A DNA stretch of 64,000 bases, taken from Sinohyriopsis cumingii (lineage: Eukaryota; Mollusca; Bivalvia; Unionida; Unionidae). How positions within the stretch are numbered: position 1 is the first letter of the stretch; each line of letters begins with the position of its first letter. Shown here piece by piece: positions 27,852 to 45,681 of this stretch. The notes under the pieces are model-generated. The model was not told where the DNA came from, made no database searches, and saw only the letters and a program-made list of their open reading frames with translations. The stretch is taken from NCBI GenBank assembly GCA_028554795.2, contig JAPYKE020000531.1, forward strand, positions 1 through 64,000. Reading direction: 5' to 3'. The translations under genes were made by a program, and so were the position numbers.

Positions 27852-29012
27852 TTAGCTATCATATTGTCCTTGGCCATGACTTTAGAGTATGTTACTGATT
27901 GTGTTATTTATGTCGAAGGTGTTTTTTTTTTTGTTTTCACCCATCTAGTTTGTAAACATCGCATGTTTGTTATTTTGAGTACCCATGACGTGTCATATCC
28001 CGTTATGTTACTGGTATTGTTTAGTGTTGTATCCGGTTCTTTTCTACTTGTAGTTGAATGCTGTGTACTGTTGTGAGAAATGGGAAGGAAAAATAATGTG
28101 TTTGTGTATTGGTAAAGTGACGTATGCTATGCTATGCTATGCTATGCTATGCTATGCTATGTTATGTTATGCTAAGCTATGCTATGGTGTGGTGTGGTGT
28201 GGTCTTGTCTTGTCTTGTCTTGTCTTGTCTTGTCATTTTGCGTTCTATGTAACAATGTTATGAACTGTGTATATGCATAATCAAGCAAGACAATATATGT
28301 ACGGAGGGAGTAGACCGACCGACCGACCGACCTACCTACCTACCTACCTACCTACCTACCTATCTATTCACTTACCTGGAGCTGTTGAAAACTGCAACTA
28401 TTGTGCACTGCTTTTCAAGTGCGAGTTGTAGGTAGGGAAGCTCTCCAGCCAACTTATCACTGAGTTTTCTGGGTGCGACAGGTATTATTTTTTATGATGT
28501 ACACATTTATATTTGAATTTTTTGTTCACACTTTTCAACTTCATATTATATTCAAGAAGAAGTAGGCCATATTCCAGAGAACATCGCAAGTGTGTTTATA
28601 ATCCTAATTTATTTCATATAGGTATATTGTCCTGCGATTTAATGAAAAAAAACTTGCCTTATGTAATACATTACGGTTGTACCAGTGAAGAAAGTCTGGA
28701 AAAAATATGTAAAAAGATAAAGAAACCCAAAAAGAAGAATCCTTAGCTTCAATAATATGAATCCTTATTATAGATAATATCAATCCATAGTGGATAAATA
28801 TGAAAAGAATGTATGTTACATAATCGTCAATTTGTAGGAAAGCATATTATGTGTGTAGATGAGATATCAGTGTGTCATGTACACACTGCGTCTGCTAGAA
28901 AATCATGTACAAAGAAGAAAGAATTTATTATTGTACCTTTCTTTTAATGAGAACATGAGCACCATCAAGTACTGAAATACTGCTAGTTTTGTTATGTTTG
29001 TACTTATTTTTA

Positions 29013-29050
<38 letters not shown>

Positions 29051-29057
29051 GTCGTCT

Positions 29058-29101
<44 letters not shown>

Positions 29102-29669
29102 ATTCTTTTGTGTCACTTCTTGGTGTTAAATTCAATTTTTTTTTCTCTGTGCTATATGTTTGTCACTTTAGAGACACAAATATAAATACGAGTATTGTGT
29201 AGTGTTGTAATAGTATTAGCAACACTGATTTGGAATACTGTGATGGTTATATCGGTATTTTTGTCATTATTAGAATAACTGTGATACTTGATAATTAGAC
29301 AACCAACATGATCCTCCTCCTCCTCCTCCTCCTCCTCCTCCTACTATTATTGATATTAATACTACTACAATTATGCTTGACTTTAAATTTTATGTTATTA
29401 TTGTTGTTGTTATTGTTGTTGTTGTTGTTCTTGTTGTTGTTGTTGAGGCTGCTTGTACCGTGTAATTGGCCATATTTGCGTCAGGTTTCTTTGAGTTGTA
29501 GTCTAATCAGTGAGAATGAATTAGTCCACCTTCAGTTATGTCGTACTACTTACTCATCTCCATGTTAATATTAGTACACATGGGATAAAGGTAGAAATGT
29601 TTGCAATTGTTGTTATAGTACGAAGACCTTACTAACGCTAGACGGATTGAAATTTTGGCGGAATGCTCG
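27852..29669. other. H1-H3 spacer, unit 4
   Basis: As 2979-4796, shifted by 24873. Confidence 0.7.
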
Positions 29670-29805
29670 CCAATCAGATCCCGCTGGTAGCATCCAATGA
29701 AATAAGTTGGCTCAAATTACTCTAGCCAACCAAAAGCTGTGTTTGTTGTTATGTCGGTTTCACTTATAGGAATATATTTCGCTTTGAATATCAACGCGCC
29801 ATTCT
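29670..29805 (+). promoter_or_regulatory. H3 promoter, unit 4
   Basis: As unit 1. Confidence 0.7.
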
Positions 29806-29820
29806 TACACTCCTTGTTGA

Positions 29821-30252
<432 letters not shown>

Positions 30253-30280
30253 ATACCTTTCAGCCGAAAAGTACATAAAC

Positions 30281-30316
30281 GGCCCTTTTTAGGGCCACAC
30301 AAATGTCTAGAAAAGA
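30281..30316 (+). terminator. H3 3' stem-loop and downstream element, unit 4
   Basis: Loop TTTT hairpin and AGAAAAGA. Confidence 0.95.
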
Positions 30317-31527
<1,211 letters not shown>

Positions 31528-31554
31528 AGGATTTGCACATCTTTACCCAAAAAC

Positions 31555-31590
31555 GGCCCTTTTTAGGGCCACAAAAAGAACTAGAAAAGA
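31555..31590 (+). terminator. H4 3' stem-loop and downstream element, unit 4
   Basis: Loop TTTT hairpin and AGAAAAGA, followed by AATAAA. Confidence 0.95.
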
Positions 31591-31964
31591 TAATAAACTC
31601 AAAATTTGTCATGATAATTTGGTGTAAGGGAAACGTGTAAACCCCAAATAAAAACAATTGTGCAACGTCACTAGTTTAAAGGAATATATGTACAAAGCAT
31701 ATCAGACAGGAATCATTACAATGAAATGAGTACAGGACCTACCTTCCCCCCCCCCCTTGAACCGTACAATGCATGTACCGTACCGTACGGCTGAACTGAT
31801 TTAGGAATGACTAGTGTAATGAATAACTAAGGTCATGAAACTACACCTGAAAATGTGTAGCAAGAAGAACAGAACGAAACATTAGGTGATTGTGACTGTA
31901 CGTTTGATATGGAAGATGCGCCCATAGTCAACAGTACTGAGGAAGCGCGAAGTTACCGTAGCAT
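31591..31964. other. H4-H2B spacer, unit 4
   Basis: As unit 1, with an 11-C run; no gene. Confidence 0.7.
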
Positions 31965-32054
31965 GATGTTTTCCATCACGTCCGCGCTGAGAGTCATTTC
32001 GATCCGCCGGCGTTCATATAAATAGTGTTCGCAAGCCATTGCCACTATTCATTC
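31965..32054 (+). promoter_or_regulatory. H2B promoter, unit 4
   Basis: As unit 1. Confidence 0.8.
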
Positions 32055-32071
32055 GTGTGCATAGATAGAAA

Positions 32072-32449
32072 ATGCCACCTAAGCAGGCTGCGGGATCAAA
32101 GGGCGCCAAGAAGGCCGCCACGAAGGCAAAGGCCCAGCGAACTGGGGACAAAAAGAAGAGGAGGAGGAGGAGGGAATCCTATGGAATCTACATTTATAAA
32201 GTCTTGAAACAGGTGCACCCCGACACCGGTATCTCTAGCAAGGCTATGTCCATCATGAACAGCTTTGTGAACGACATTTTCGAGAGAATCGCTGCCGAAG
32301 CATCCAGACTGGCTCATTACAACAAGCGTTCAACAATCACTAGCAGAGAAATTCAGACAGCTGTCCGTCTTCTCTTGCCAGGTGAACTTGCCAAGCACGC
32401 CGTAAGTGAGGGCACCAAGGCTGTTACCAAGTACACCAGCAGCAAGTAA
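32072..32449 (+). CDS. H2B: Histone H2B, unit 4
   Basis: Product identical to the unit 1 H2B, with five arginines in the run. Confidence 0.99.
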   Translation: MPPKQAAGSKGAKKAATKAKAQRTGDKKKRRRRRESYGIYIYKVLKQVHPDTGISSKAMSIMNSFVNDIFERIAAEASRLAHYNKRSTITSREIQTAVRLLLPGELAKHAVSEGTKAVTKYTSSK

Positions 32450-32483
32450 ACGTCCAGTTTACAACAAACAAAAACATCCAAAC

Positions 32484-32519
32484 GGCCCTTTTCAGGGCCA
32501 TACATATCTCTAGAAAAGA
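32484..32519 (+). terminator. H2B 3' stem-loop and downstream element, unit 4
   Basis: Loop TTTC hairpin and AGAAAAGA. Confidence 0.95.
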
Positions 32520-32804
32520 TGTAATGTTTCAATTTTGTTTTACTTGTAATATGATGTACTTTTTACTTTGATATGATATATGATATAAATTGTTAAGTTT
32601 TATATGTAATGAGCTTCCAACATAGTGGATATTGATGACTTTGGCTTGCTCAAGGAAGAATGCACCCCATAAGCCTTGTTTAGTGCAAGTGATAGAAACT
32701 GTAAACATTAAAAAGCAAACAATCATCCATGGTCCCTATTATTTCATGTTACTGTCTTTGTGTTTATATTATTAGTTTTAAAAACTCGATTTGTACAGTA
32801 CAAA

Positions 32805-33373
<569 letters not shown>

Positions 33374-33408
33374 AGCAGTTGTTTTGGTCTTTGAACACAT
33401 CACAAAAC

Positions 33409-33446
33409 GGCCCTTTTAAGGGCCACACAATTAATCCCGAAAAGGA
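33409..33446 (+). terminator. H2A 3' stem-loop and downstream element, unit 4
   Basis: Loop TTTA hairpin and GAAAAGGA. Confidence 0.95.
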
Positions 33447-34076
33447 ATATACATCAATTTTGCCACGAACTTTATTTGAAAATTAGATATCACCTGAAAC
33501 AGTCTTTGAACGTTTTTTTTTGAATGAATGAAGGGGAGTAATGGTTGATTAAGTTTTTTCATTTTTTTCTTAATTTCTTAGTTTGTTTGTATGTATGTAT
33601 GTATGTATGTATGTATGTTACTGTTATGTTTCATTTTTGGTATGTACCCACTCGCCTATTCATTCTTATGTTATGGACGGTGCTGTTTAACGATAGGAGA
33701 AAATGATGTATGTGTGGAAACTTTAGTGTCATTTTCGGTTAAATTCAAATTCACTTCCTCTCCTTTGAAATCGGTAGGTCTAAACCCCGCTCACGTTCCC
33801 TCATCCCAATCTTGTGTAATTTTCATCGTAGCCTCGCATGAAGGATATTTTGATGATTTATTATGATTAAACCAGCCCAGCCCAGCAGCCCAGCCCAGCC
33901 CAGCCTAGCCCAGCCCAGCCCAGCCCAGCCCAGCCCAGCCCAGCCCATTGCCATAGAACGACTATCAATAGCATCACCATTTGACACCTGCGTGTGACAA
34001 GTTGACAGCCGATGGATGGATGGATGGATGGATGGATGGATGGATGGATGGATGGATGGATGGATGGATGACTGAC

Positions 34077-34111
<35 letters not shown>

Positions 34112-35366
34112 CCCACTTTACTTGCATATGTATCGGCGTGTTTCGGTTGGTAAGGTAGTATATATAGTAGGTCTTAATGTAATAGAATGTATTGTAATGT
34201 AACTGATTGTATTATATTGTAGTTTATTATAATATATTATATTTTATTGTAATTATTTTGTATTTTTTGGTACCCTAATAAATTTAACGAAACATTGCAT
34301 TGTAGTTTAATATTGTATAGGATTGCCTTATTTTGTTGATGGATGGTATGCGATATTTTTTATAATGCATGTTATTGCAGTTGAGTGTAATTGATAGCAT
34401 ACTTATGGTATCTGTCCCATTAAATTTTAAAAGAGACTAGTGTATTTTCATGTAAGTTATTGGCGTGGTTTACATATACATAGTGTACTGTTTTTTTTTC
34501 TTCTGGTTAATACATAAACATATGTGACAAGTTATGAGCTGTACCTTTAATCCTCTTTTACTGATAACAAATGTAATAGTGAATAATATATTGTGTTGAA
34601 GAACGATGATTCATTGATTTTGGTTTGACTCATTGAGCAGCATTCTTTGCACGTTCTTCACGTTTAAAGACTGCTCTAATTTGTCACGAAAATTATTATG
34701 TTAGTGTTATTCTTGTCTTGATTTTACAGCCACTATGTATGTTACTCTGAACAGCAATTGTACCTAATGCAGTAGTAGAGGTAAGTTGTGCAACTTCTGA
34801 CAGTAAATGTTATTTCAGAATAATTTACTTTCTGAAAAATAAGTACTATCCGTGTATCATGTTTTTGTATAATTACACGAATTCTTTTAGGGCACTGACA
34901 CATACACACACTTTTCTGCCCTTGCATGATGTATATCATAACATTTTGTCAATGATGTTCATTGTGTTTTATACCTATTTTAAAACTGCTTTGCACATGA
35001 AAGTCTGTGCATGATTGACACTGAAGTTGAAAATAGTATTTTGGGGGATGGATATTACACCATCACAATATATACCCATCGCATGTATTCTCATCAATTC
35101 AAGACAAATTTGTCTAAAAGATTATGAAATGAAAAATCTTAGCTTCGTCGTCACAGAATTATCCTCCTTTGAACTTGTATTTCAAGTTTTAAATGATGAA
35201 TATGTTGTATTTGACATCAATTCTTCGCAGAGAAATAGTTTAGGTAAGTATAAGTGCATTTTAAAGCACGTATGTTGTGTTCTGTGCAAGGAAGACAGCG
35301 TGAAAATATGGTTGAGAAACACATTTTTGATCACAATTTTTACCAAGGTGTTTTCTGCACAACAGG
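33425..35366. other. H2A-H1 spacer, unit 5
   Basis: Matches the unit 2 spacer; no gene called. Confidence 0.7.
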
Positions 35367-35437
35367 GATGTTTTCAATCACGTCCGCGCTCCGCTATATG
35401 TACACTATAGGTGACTCTGTGTTAACTTGTTATTCTG
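35367..35437 (+). promoter_or_regulatory. H1 promoter, unit 5
   Basis: As unit 1. Confidence 0.7.
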
Positions 35438-35471
35438 TAAGTGCCCGTTATTCATATCGGACGTTTTCATA

Positions 35472-36068
35472 ATGGCAGATACCGCAACAGCTCCAGCTCC
35501 GGCCCCTGTGGCACCAAAGTCACCAAAGAAAAAGTCTACTAAGCCAAAGACACCGGCTAGCCACCCCAAGTACATTGATATGGTGCAAGCCGCTATCAGC
35601 AACCTAAAAGAGAGGGGAGGCTCATCACGACAGGCTATACTGAAGTACATCGCCGCTAACTACAAGGTGGGTAACAACCAAGCCCTCGTCAACTCACGCC
35701 TTAAAGTTGCTCTCAAGGGTGGTGTGAAGGCTGGTGCTCTTAAACAGTCTAAGGGTACTGGAGCCTCAGGGTCCTTTAGGCTAGGTGCCAAACCGGAGAA
35801 GAAAGTAGTTAAGAAAAAGGCAGTCAAGAAACCGAAAGCGAAGAAGCCCAAGGCAGCTGCTAAAAAGCCCAAGGCCAAGAGTCCCAAGAAGAAAAAGGTA
35901 GTCAAGAAACCAGCTGGTGAGAAAAAGGCAGCCAAACCAAAGAAGGCAAAGACCCCCAAGAAGGCGAAGGCAGCTAAACCTAAGAAGGCTAAGTCTCCAA
36001 AGAAGGCTAAAACCGCTAAGCCCAAGAAGGCCAAGACCCCAAAGAAGAAGGCAGCAGCCAAGCAGTAA
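35472..36068 (+). CDS. H1: Linker histone H1, unit 5
   Basis: Product identical to the unit 1 H1. Confidence 0.98.
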   Translation: MADTATAPAPAPVAPKSPKKKSTKPKTPASHPKYIDMVQAAISNLKERGGSSRQAILKYIAANYKVGNNQALVNSRLKVALKGGVKAGALKQSKGTGASGSFRLGAKPEKKVVKKKAVKKPKAKKPKAAAKKPKAKSPKKKKVVKKPAGEKKAAKPKKAKTPKKAKAAKPKKAKSPKKAKTAKPKKAKTPKKKAAAKQ

Positions 36069-36106
36069 AGCAAGATACATTTTATTGCTTTGGAAGTGTA
36101 TACAAA

Positions 36107-36143
36107 GGTCCTTTTCAGGACCACTTTAAAATCCTAGAAAAGA
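36107..36143 (+). terminator. H1 3' stem-loop and downstream element, unit 5
   Basis: GGTCCT-TTTC-AGGACC hairpin and AGAAAAGA. Confidence 0.95.
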
Positions 36144-37304
36144 TTAGCTATCATATTGTCCTTGGCCATGACTTTAGAGTATGTTACTGATTGTGTTATT
36201 TATGTCGAAGGTGTTTTTTTTTTTGTTTTCACCCATCTAGTTTGTAAACATCGCATGTTTGTTATTTTGAGTACCCATGACGTGTCATATCCCGTTATGT
36301 TACTGGTATTGTTTAGTGTTGTATCCGGTTCTTTTCTACTTGTAGTTGAATGCTGTGTACTGTTGTGAGAAATGGGAAGGAAAAATAATGTGTTTGTGTA
36401 TTGGTAAAGTGACGTATGCTATGCTATGCTATGCTATGCTATGCTATGCTATGTTATGTTATGCTAAGCTATGCTATGGTGTGGTGTGGTGTGGTCTTGT
36501 CTTGTCTTGTCTTGTCTTGTCTTGTCATTTTGCGTTCTATGTAACAATGTTATGAACTGTGTATATGCATAATCAAGCAAGACAATATATGTACGGAGGG
36601 AGTAGACCGACCGACCGACCGACCTACCTACCTACCTACCTACCTACCTACCTATCTATTCACTTACCTGGAGCTGTTGAAAACTGCAACTATTGTGCAC
36701 TGCTTTTCAAGTGCGAGTTGTAGGTAGGGAAGCTCTCCAGCCAACTTATCACTGAGTTTTCTGGGTGCGACAGGTATTATTTTTTATGATGTACACATTT
36801 ATATTTGAATTTTTTGTTCACACTTTTCAACTTCATATTATATTCAAGAAGAAGTAGGCCATATTCCAGAGAACATCGCAAGTGTGTTTATAATCCTAAT
36901 TTATTTCATATAGGTATATTGTCCTGCGATTTAATGAAAAAAAACTTGCCTTATGTAATACATTACGGTTGTACCAGTGAAGAAAGTCTGGAAAAAATAT
37001 GTAAAAAGATAAAGAAACCCAAAAAGAAGAATCCTTAGCTTCAATAATATGAATCCTTATTATAGATAATATCAATCCATAGTGGATAAATATGAAAAGA
37101 ATGTATGTTACATAATCGTCAATTTGTAGGAAAGCATATTATGTGTGTAGATGAGATATCAGTGTGTCATGTACACACTGCGTCTGCTAGAAAATCATGT
37201 ACAAAGAAGAAAGAATTTATTATTGTACCTTTCTTTTAATGAGAACATGAGCACCATCAAGTACTGAAATACTGCTAGTTTTGTTATGTTTGTACTTATT
37301 TTTA

Positions 37305-37342
<38 letters not shown>

Positions 37343-37349
37343 GTCGTCT

Positions 37350-37393
<44 letters not shown>

Positions 37394-37961
37394 ATTCTTT
37401 TGTGTCACTTCTTGGTGTTAAATTCAATTTTTTTTTCTCTGTGCTATATGTTTGTCACTTTAGAGACACAAATATAAATACGAGTATTGTGTAGTGTTGT
37501 AATAGTATTAGCAACACTGATTTGGAATACTGTGATGGTTATATCGGTATTTTTGTCATTATTAGAATAACTGTGATACTTGATAATTAGACAACCAACA
37601 TGATCCTCCTCCTCCTCCTCCTCCTCCTCCTCCTACTATTATTGATATTAATACTACTACAATTATGCTTGACTTTAAATTTTATGTTATTATTGTTGTT
37701 GTTATTGTTGTTGTTGTTGTTCTTGTTGTTGTTGTTGAGGCTGCTTGTACCGTGTAATTGGCCATATTTGCGTCAGGTTTCTTTGAGTTGTAGTCTAATC
37801 AGTGAGAATGAATTAGTCCACCTTCAGTTATGTCGTACTACTTACTCATCTCCATGTTAATATTAGTACACATGGGATAAAGGTAGAAATGTTTGCAATT
37901 GTTGTTATAGTACGAAGACCTTACTAACGCTAGACGGATTGAAATTTTGGCGGAATGCTCG
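36144..37961. other. H1-H3 spacer, unit 5
   Basis: As 2979-4796, shifted by 33165. Confidence 0.7.
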
Positions 37962-38093
37962 CCAATCAGATCCCGCTGGTAGCATCCAATGAAATTGGCT
38001 CAAATTACTCTAGCCAACCAAAAGCTGTGTTTGTTGTTATGTCGGTTTCACTTATAGGAATATATTTCGCTTTGAATATCAACGCGCCATTCT
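37962..38093 (+). promoter_or_regulatory. H3 promoter, unit 5, variant with 4-bp deletion
   Basis: GAAATAAGTTGGCTC of the other units is GAAATTGGCTC here. The deletion turns an inverted CCAAC into ATTGG (37994-37998), a full inverted CCAAT box, 3 bp from the existing CCAAT at 37986-37990. The TATA and cap motifs downstream are unchanged. Confidence 0.75.
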
Positions 38094-38108
38094 TACACTC
38101 CTTGTTGA

Positions 38109-38540
<432 letters not shown>

Positions 38541-38568
38541 ATACCTTTCAGCCGAAAAGTACATAAAC

Positions 38569-38604
38569 GGCCCTTTTTAGGGCCACACAAATGTCTAGAA
38601 AAGA
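38569..38604 (+). terminator. H3 3' stem-loop and downstream element, unit 5
   Basis: Loop TTTT hairpin and AGAAAAGA. Confidence 0.95.
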
Positions 38605-39815
<1,211 letters not shown>

Positions 39816-39842
39816 AGGATTTGCACATCTTTACCCAAAAAC

Positions 39843-39878
39843 GGCCCTTTTTAGGGCCACAAAAAGAACTAGAAAAGA
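39843..39878 (+). terminator. H4 3' stem-loop and downstream element, unit 5
   Basis: Loop TTTT hairpin and AGAAAAGA, followed by AATAAA. Confidence 0.95.
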
Positions 39879-40252
39879 TAATAAACTCAAAATTTGTCAT
39901 GATAATTTGGTGTAAGGGAAACGTGTAAACCCCAAATAAAAACAATTGTGCAACGTCACTAGTTTAAAGGAATATATGTACAAAGCATATCAGACAGGAA
40001 TCATTACAATGAAATGAGTACAGGACCTACCTTCCCCCCCCCCCTTGAACCGTACAATGCATGTACCGTACCGTACGGCTGAACTGATTTAGGAATGACT
40101 AGTGTAATGAATAACTAAGGTCATGAAACTACACCTGAAAATGTGTAGCAAGAAGAACAGAACGAAACATTAGGTGATTGTGACTGTACGTTTGATATGG
40201 AAGATGCGCCCATAGTCAACAGTACTGAGGAAGCGCGAAGTTACCGTAGCAT
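39879..40252. other. H4-H2B spacer, unit 5
   Basis: As unit 1, with an 11-C run; no gene. Confidence 0.7.
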
Positions 40253-40342
40253 GATGTTTTCCATCACGTCCGCGCTGAGAGTCATTTCGATCCGCCGGCG
40301 TTCATATAAATAGTGTTCGCAAGCCATTGCCACTATTCATTC
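40253..40342 (+). promoter_or_regulatory. H2B promoter, unit 5
   Basis: As unit 1. Confidence 0.8.
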
Positions 40343-40359
40343 GTGTGCATAGATAGAAA

Positions 40360-40737
40360 ATGCCACCTAAGCAGGCTGCGGGATCAAAGGGCGCCAAGAA
40401 GGCCGCCACGAAGGCAAAGGCCCAGCGAACTGGGGACAAAAAGAAGAGGAGGAGGAGGAGGGAATCCTATGGAATCTACATTTATAAAGTCTTGAAACAG
40501 GTGCACCCCGACACCGGTATCTCTAGCAAGGCTATGTCCATCATGAACAGCTTTGTGAACGACATTTTCGAGAGAATCGCTGCCGAAGCATCCAGACTGG
40601 CTCATTACAACAAGCGTTCAACAATCACTAGCAGAGAAATTCAGACAGCTGTCCGTCTTCTCTTGCCAGGTGAACTTGCCAAGCACGCCGTAAGTGAGGG
40701 CACCAAGGCTGTTACCAAGTACACCAGCAGCAAGTAA
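40360..40737 (+). CDS. H2B: Histone H2B, unit 5
   Basis: Product identical to the unit 1 H2B. Confidence 0.99.
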   Translation: MPPKQAAGSKGAKKAATKAKAQRTGDKKKRRRRRESYGIYIYKVLKQVHPDTGISSKAMSIMNSFVNDIFERIAAEASRLAHYNKRSTITSREIQTAVRLLLPGELAKHAVSEGTKAVTKYTSSK

Positions 40738-40771
40738 ACGTCCAGTTTACAACAAACAAAAACATCCAAAC

Positions 40772-40807
40772 GGCCCTTTTCAGGGCCATACATATCTCTA
40801 GAAAAGA
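40772..40807 (+). terminator. H2B 3' stem-loop and downstream element, unit 5
   Basis: Loop TTTC hairpin and AGAAAAGA. Confidence 0.95.
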
Positions 40808-41092
40808 TGTAATGTTTCAATTTTGTTTTACTTGTAATATGATGTACTTTTTACTTTGATATGATATATGATATAAATTGTTAAGTTTTATATGTAATGA
40901 GCTTCCAACATAGTGGATATTGATGACTTTGGCTTGCTCAAGGAAGAATGCACCCCATAAGCCTTGTTTAGTGCAAGTGATAGAAACTGTAAACATTAAA
41001 AAGCAAACAATCATCCATGGTCCCTATTATTTCATGTTACTGTCTTTGTGTTTATATTATTAGTTTTAAAAACTCGATTTGTACAGTACAAA

Positions 41093-41661
<569 letters not shown>

Positions 41662-41696
41662 AGCAGTTGTTTTGGTCTTTGAACACATCACAAAAC

Positions 41697-41734
41697 GGCC
41701 CTTTTAAGGGCCACACAATTAATCCCGAAAAGGA
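41697..41734 (+). terminator. H2A 3' stem-loop and downstream element, unit 5
   Basis: Loop TTTA hairpin and GAAAAGGA. Confidence 0.95.
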
Positions 41735-42364
41735 ATATACATCAATTTTGCCACGAACTTTATTTGAAAATTAGATATCACCTGAAACAGTCTTTGAACG
41801 TTTTTTTTTGAATGAATGAAGGGGAGTAATGGTTGATTAAGTTTTTTCATTTTTTTCTTAATTTCTTAGTTTGTTTGTATGTATGTATGTATGTATGTAT
41901 GTATGTTACTGTTATGTTTCATTTTTGGTATGTACCCACTCGCCTATTCATTCTTATGTTATGGACGGTGCTGTTTAACGATAGGAGAAAATGATGTATG
42001 TGTGGAAACTTTAGTGTCATTTTCGGTTAAATTCAAATTCACTTCCTCTCCTTTGAAATCGGTAGGTCTAAACCCCGCTCACGTTCCCTCATCCCAATCT
42101 TGTGTAATTTTCATCGTAGCCTCGCATGAAGGATATTTTGATGATTTATTATGATTAAACCAGCCCAGCCCAGCAGCCCAGCCCAGCCCAGCCTAGCCCA
42201 GCCCAGCCCAGCCCAGCCCAGCCCAGCCCAGCCCATTGCCATAGAACGACTATCAATAGCATCACCATTTGACACCTGCGTGTGACAAGTTGACAGCCGA
42301 TGGATGGATGGATGGATGGATGGATGGATGGATGGATGGATGGATGGATGGATGGATGACTGAC

Positions 42365-42399
<35 letters not shown>

Positions 42400-43654
42400 C
42401 CCACTTTACTTGCATATGTATCGGCGTGTTTCGGTTGGTAAGGTAGTATATATAGTAGGTCTTAATGTAATAGAATGTATTGTAATGTAACTGATTGTAT
42501 TATATTGTAGTTTATTATAATATATTATATTTTATTGTAATTATTTTGTATTTTTTGGTACCCTAATAAATTTAACGAAACATTGCATTGTAGTTTAATA
42601 TTGTATAGGATTGCCTTATTTTGTTGATGGATGGTATGCGATATTTTTTATAATGCATGTTATTGCAGTTGAGTGTAATTGATAGCATACTTATGGTATC
42701 TGTCCCATTAAATTTTAAAAGAGACTAGTGTATTTTCATGTAAGTTATTGGCGTGGTTTACATATACATAGTGTACTGTTTTTTTTTCTTCTGGTTAATA
42801 CATAAACATATGTGACAAGTTATGAGCTGTACCTTTAATCCTCTTTTACTGATAACAAATGTAATAGTGAATAATATATTGTGTTGAAGAACGATGATTC
42901 ATTGATTTTGGTTTGACTCATTGAGCAGCATTCTTTGCACGTTCTTCACGTTTAAAGACTGCTCTAATTTGTCACGAAAATTATTATGTTAGTGTTATTC
43001 TTGTCTTGATTTTACAGCCACTATGTATGTTACTCTGAACAGCAATTGTACCTAATGCAGTAGTAGAGGTAAGTTGTGCAACTTCTGACAGTAAATGTTA
43101 TTTCAGAATAATTTACTTTCTGAAAAATAAGTACTATCCGTGTATCATGTTTTTGTATAATTACACGAATTCTTTTAGGGCACTGACACATACACACACT
43201 TTTCTGCCCTTGCATGATGTATATCATAACATTTTGTCAATGATGTTCATTGTGTTTTATACCTATTTTAAAACTGCTTTGCACATGAAAGTCTGTGCAT
43301 GATTGACACTGAAGTTGAAAATAGTATTTTGGGGGATGGATATTACACCATCACAATATATACCCATCGCATGTATTCTCATCAATTCAAGACAAATTTG
43401 TCTAAAAGATTATGAAATGAAAAATCTTAGCTTCGTCGTCACAGAATTATCCTCCTTTGAACTTGTATTTCAAGTTTTAAATGATGAATATGTTGTATTT
43501 GACATCAATTCTTCGCAGAGAAATAGTTTAGGTAAGTATAAGTGCATTTTAAAGCACGTATGTTGTGTTCTGTGCAAGGAAGACAGCGTGAAAATATGGT
43601 TGAGAAACACATTTTTGATCACAATTTTTACCAAGGTGTTTTCTGCACAACAGG
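41713..43654. other. H2A-H1 spacer, unit 6
   Basis: Matches the unit 2 spacer; no gene called. Confidence 0.7.
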
Positions 43655-43725
43655 GATGTTTTCAATCACGTCCGCGCTCCGCTATATGTACACTATAGGT
43701 GACTCTGTGTTAACTTGTTATTCTG
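43655..43725 (+). promoter_or_regulatory. H1 promoter, unit 6
   Basis: As unit 1. Confidence 0.7.
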
Positions 43726-43759
43726 TAAGTGCCCGTTATTCATATCGGACGTTTTCATA

Positions 43760-44356
43760 ATGGCAGATACCGCAACAGCTCCAGCTCCGGCCCCTGTGGC
43801 ACCAAAGTCACCAAAGAAAAAGTCTACTAAGCCAAAGACACCGGCTAGCCACCCCAAGTACATTGATATGGTGCAAGCCGCTATCAGCAACCTAAAAGAG
43901 AGGGGAGGCTCATCACGACAGGCTATACTGAAGTACATCGCCGCTAACTACAAGGTGGGTAACAACCAAGCCCTCGTCAACTCACGCCTTAAAGTTGCTC
44001 TCAAGGGTGGTGTGAAGGCTGGTGCTCTTAAACAGTCTAAGGGTACTGGAGCCTCAGGGTCCTTTAGGCTAGGTGCCAAACCGGAGAAGAAAGTAGTTAA
44101 GAAAAAGGCAGTCAAGAAACCGAAAGCGAAGAAGCCCAAGGCAGCTGCTAAAAAGCCCAAGGCCAAGAGTCCCAAGAAGAAAAAGGTAGTCAAGAAACCA
44201 GCTGGTGAGAAAAAGGCAGCCAAACCAAAGAAGGCAAAGACCCCCAAGAAGGCGAAGGCAGCTAAACCTAAGAAGGCTAAGTCTCCAAAGAAGGCTAAAA
44301 CCGCTAAGCCCAAGAAGGCCAAGACCCCAAAGAAGAAGGCAGCAGCCAAGCAGTAA
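43760..44356 (+). CDS. H1: Linker histone H1, unit 6
   Basis: Product identical to the unit 1 H1. Confidence 0.98.
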   Translation: MADTATAPAPAPVAPKSPKKKSTKPKTPASHPKYIDMVQAAISNLKERGGSSRQAILKYIAANYKVGNNQALVNSRLKVALKGGVKAGALKQSKGTGASGSFRLGAKPEKKVVKKKAVKKPKAKKPKAAAKKPKAKSPKKKKVVKKPAGEKKAAKPKKAKTPKKAKAAKPKKAKSPKKAKTAKPKKAKTPKKKAAAKQ

Positions 44357-44394
44357 AGCAAGATACATTTTATTGCTTTGGAAGTGTATACAAA

Positions 44395-44431
44395 GGTCCT
44401 TTTCAGGACCACTTTAAAATCCTAGAAAAGA
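44395..44431 (+). terminator. H1 3' stem-loop and downstream element, unit 6
   Basis: GGTCCT-TTTC-AGGACC hairpin and AGAAAAGA. Confidence 0.95.
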
Positions 44432-45592
44432 TTAGCTATCATATTGTCCTTGGCCATGACTTTAGAGTATGTTACTGATTGTGTTATTTATGTCGAAGGT
44501 GTTTTTTTTTTTGTTTTCACCCATCTAGTTTGTAAACATCGCATGTTTGTTATTTTGAGTACCCATGACGTGTCATATCCCGTTATGTTACTGGTATTGT
44601 TTAGTGTTGTATCCGGTTCTTTTCTACTTGTAGTTGAATGCTGTGTACTGTTGTGAGAAATGGGAAGGAAAAATAATGTGTTTGTGTATTGGTAAAGTGA
44701 CGTATGCTATGCTATGCTATGCTATGCTATGCTATGCTATGTTATGTTATGCTAAGCTATGCTATGGTGTGGTGTGGTGTGGTCTTGTCTTGTCTTGTCT
44801 TGTCTTGTCTTGTCATTTTGCGTTCTATGTAACAATGTTATGAACTGTGTATATGCATAATCAAGCAAGACAATATATGTACGGAGGGAGTAGACCGACC
44901 GACCGACCGACCTACCTACCTACCTACCTACCTACCTACCTATCTATTCACTTACCTGGAGCTGTTGAAAACTGCAACTATTGTGCACTGCTTTTCAAGT
45001 GCGAGTTGTAGGTAGGGAAGCTCTCCAGCCAACTTATCACTGAGTTTTCTGGGTGCGACAGGTATTATTTTTTATGATGTACACATTTATATTTGAATTT
45101 TTTGTTCACACTTTTCAACTTCATATTATATTCAAGAAGAAGTAGGCCATATTCCAGAGAACATCGCAAGTGTGTTTATAATCCTAATTTATTTCATATA
45201 GGTATATTGTCCTGCGATTTAATGAAAAAAAACTTGCCTTATGTAATACATTACGGTTGTACCAGTGAAGAAAGTCTGGAAAAAATATGTAAAAAGATAA
45301 AGAAACCCAAAAAGAAGAATCCTTAGCTTCAATAATATGAATCCTTATTATAGATAATATCAATCCATAGTGGATAAATATGAAAAGAATGTATGTTACA
45401 TAATCGTCAATTTGTAGGAAAGCATATTATGTGTGTAGATGAGATATCAGTGTGTCATGTACACACTGCGTCTGCTAGAAAATCATGTACAAAGAAGAAA
45501 GAATTTATTATTGTACCTTTCTTTTAATGAGAACATGAGCACCATCAAGTACTGAAATACTGCTAGTTTTGTTATGTTTGTACTTATTTTTA

Positions 45593-45630
<38 letters not shown>

Positions 45631-45637
45631 GTCGTCT

Positions 45638-45681
<44 letters not shown>

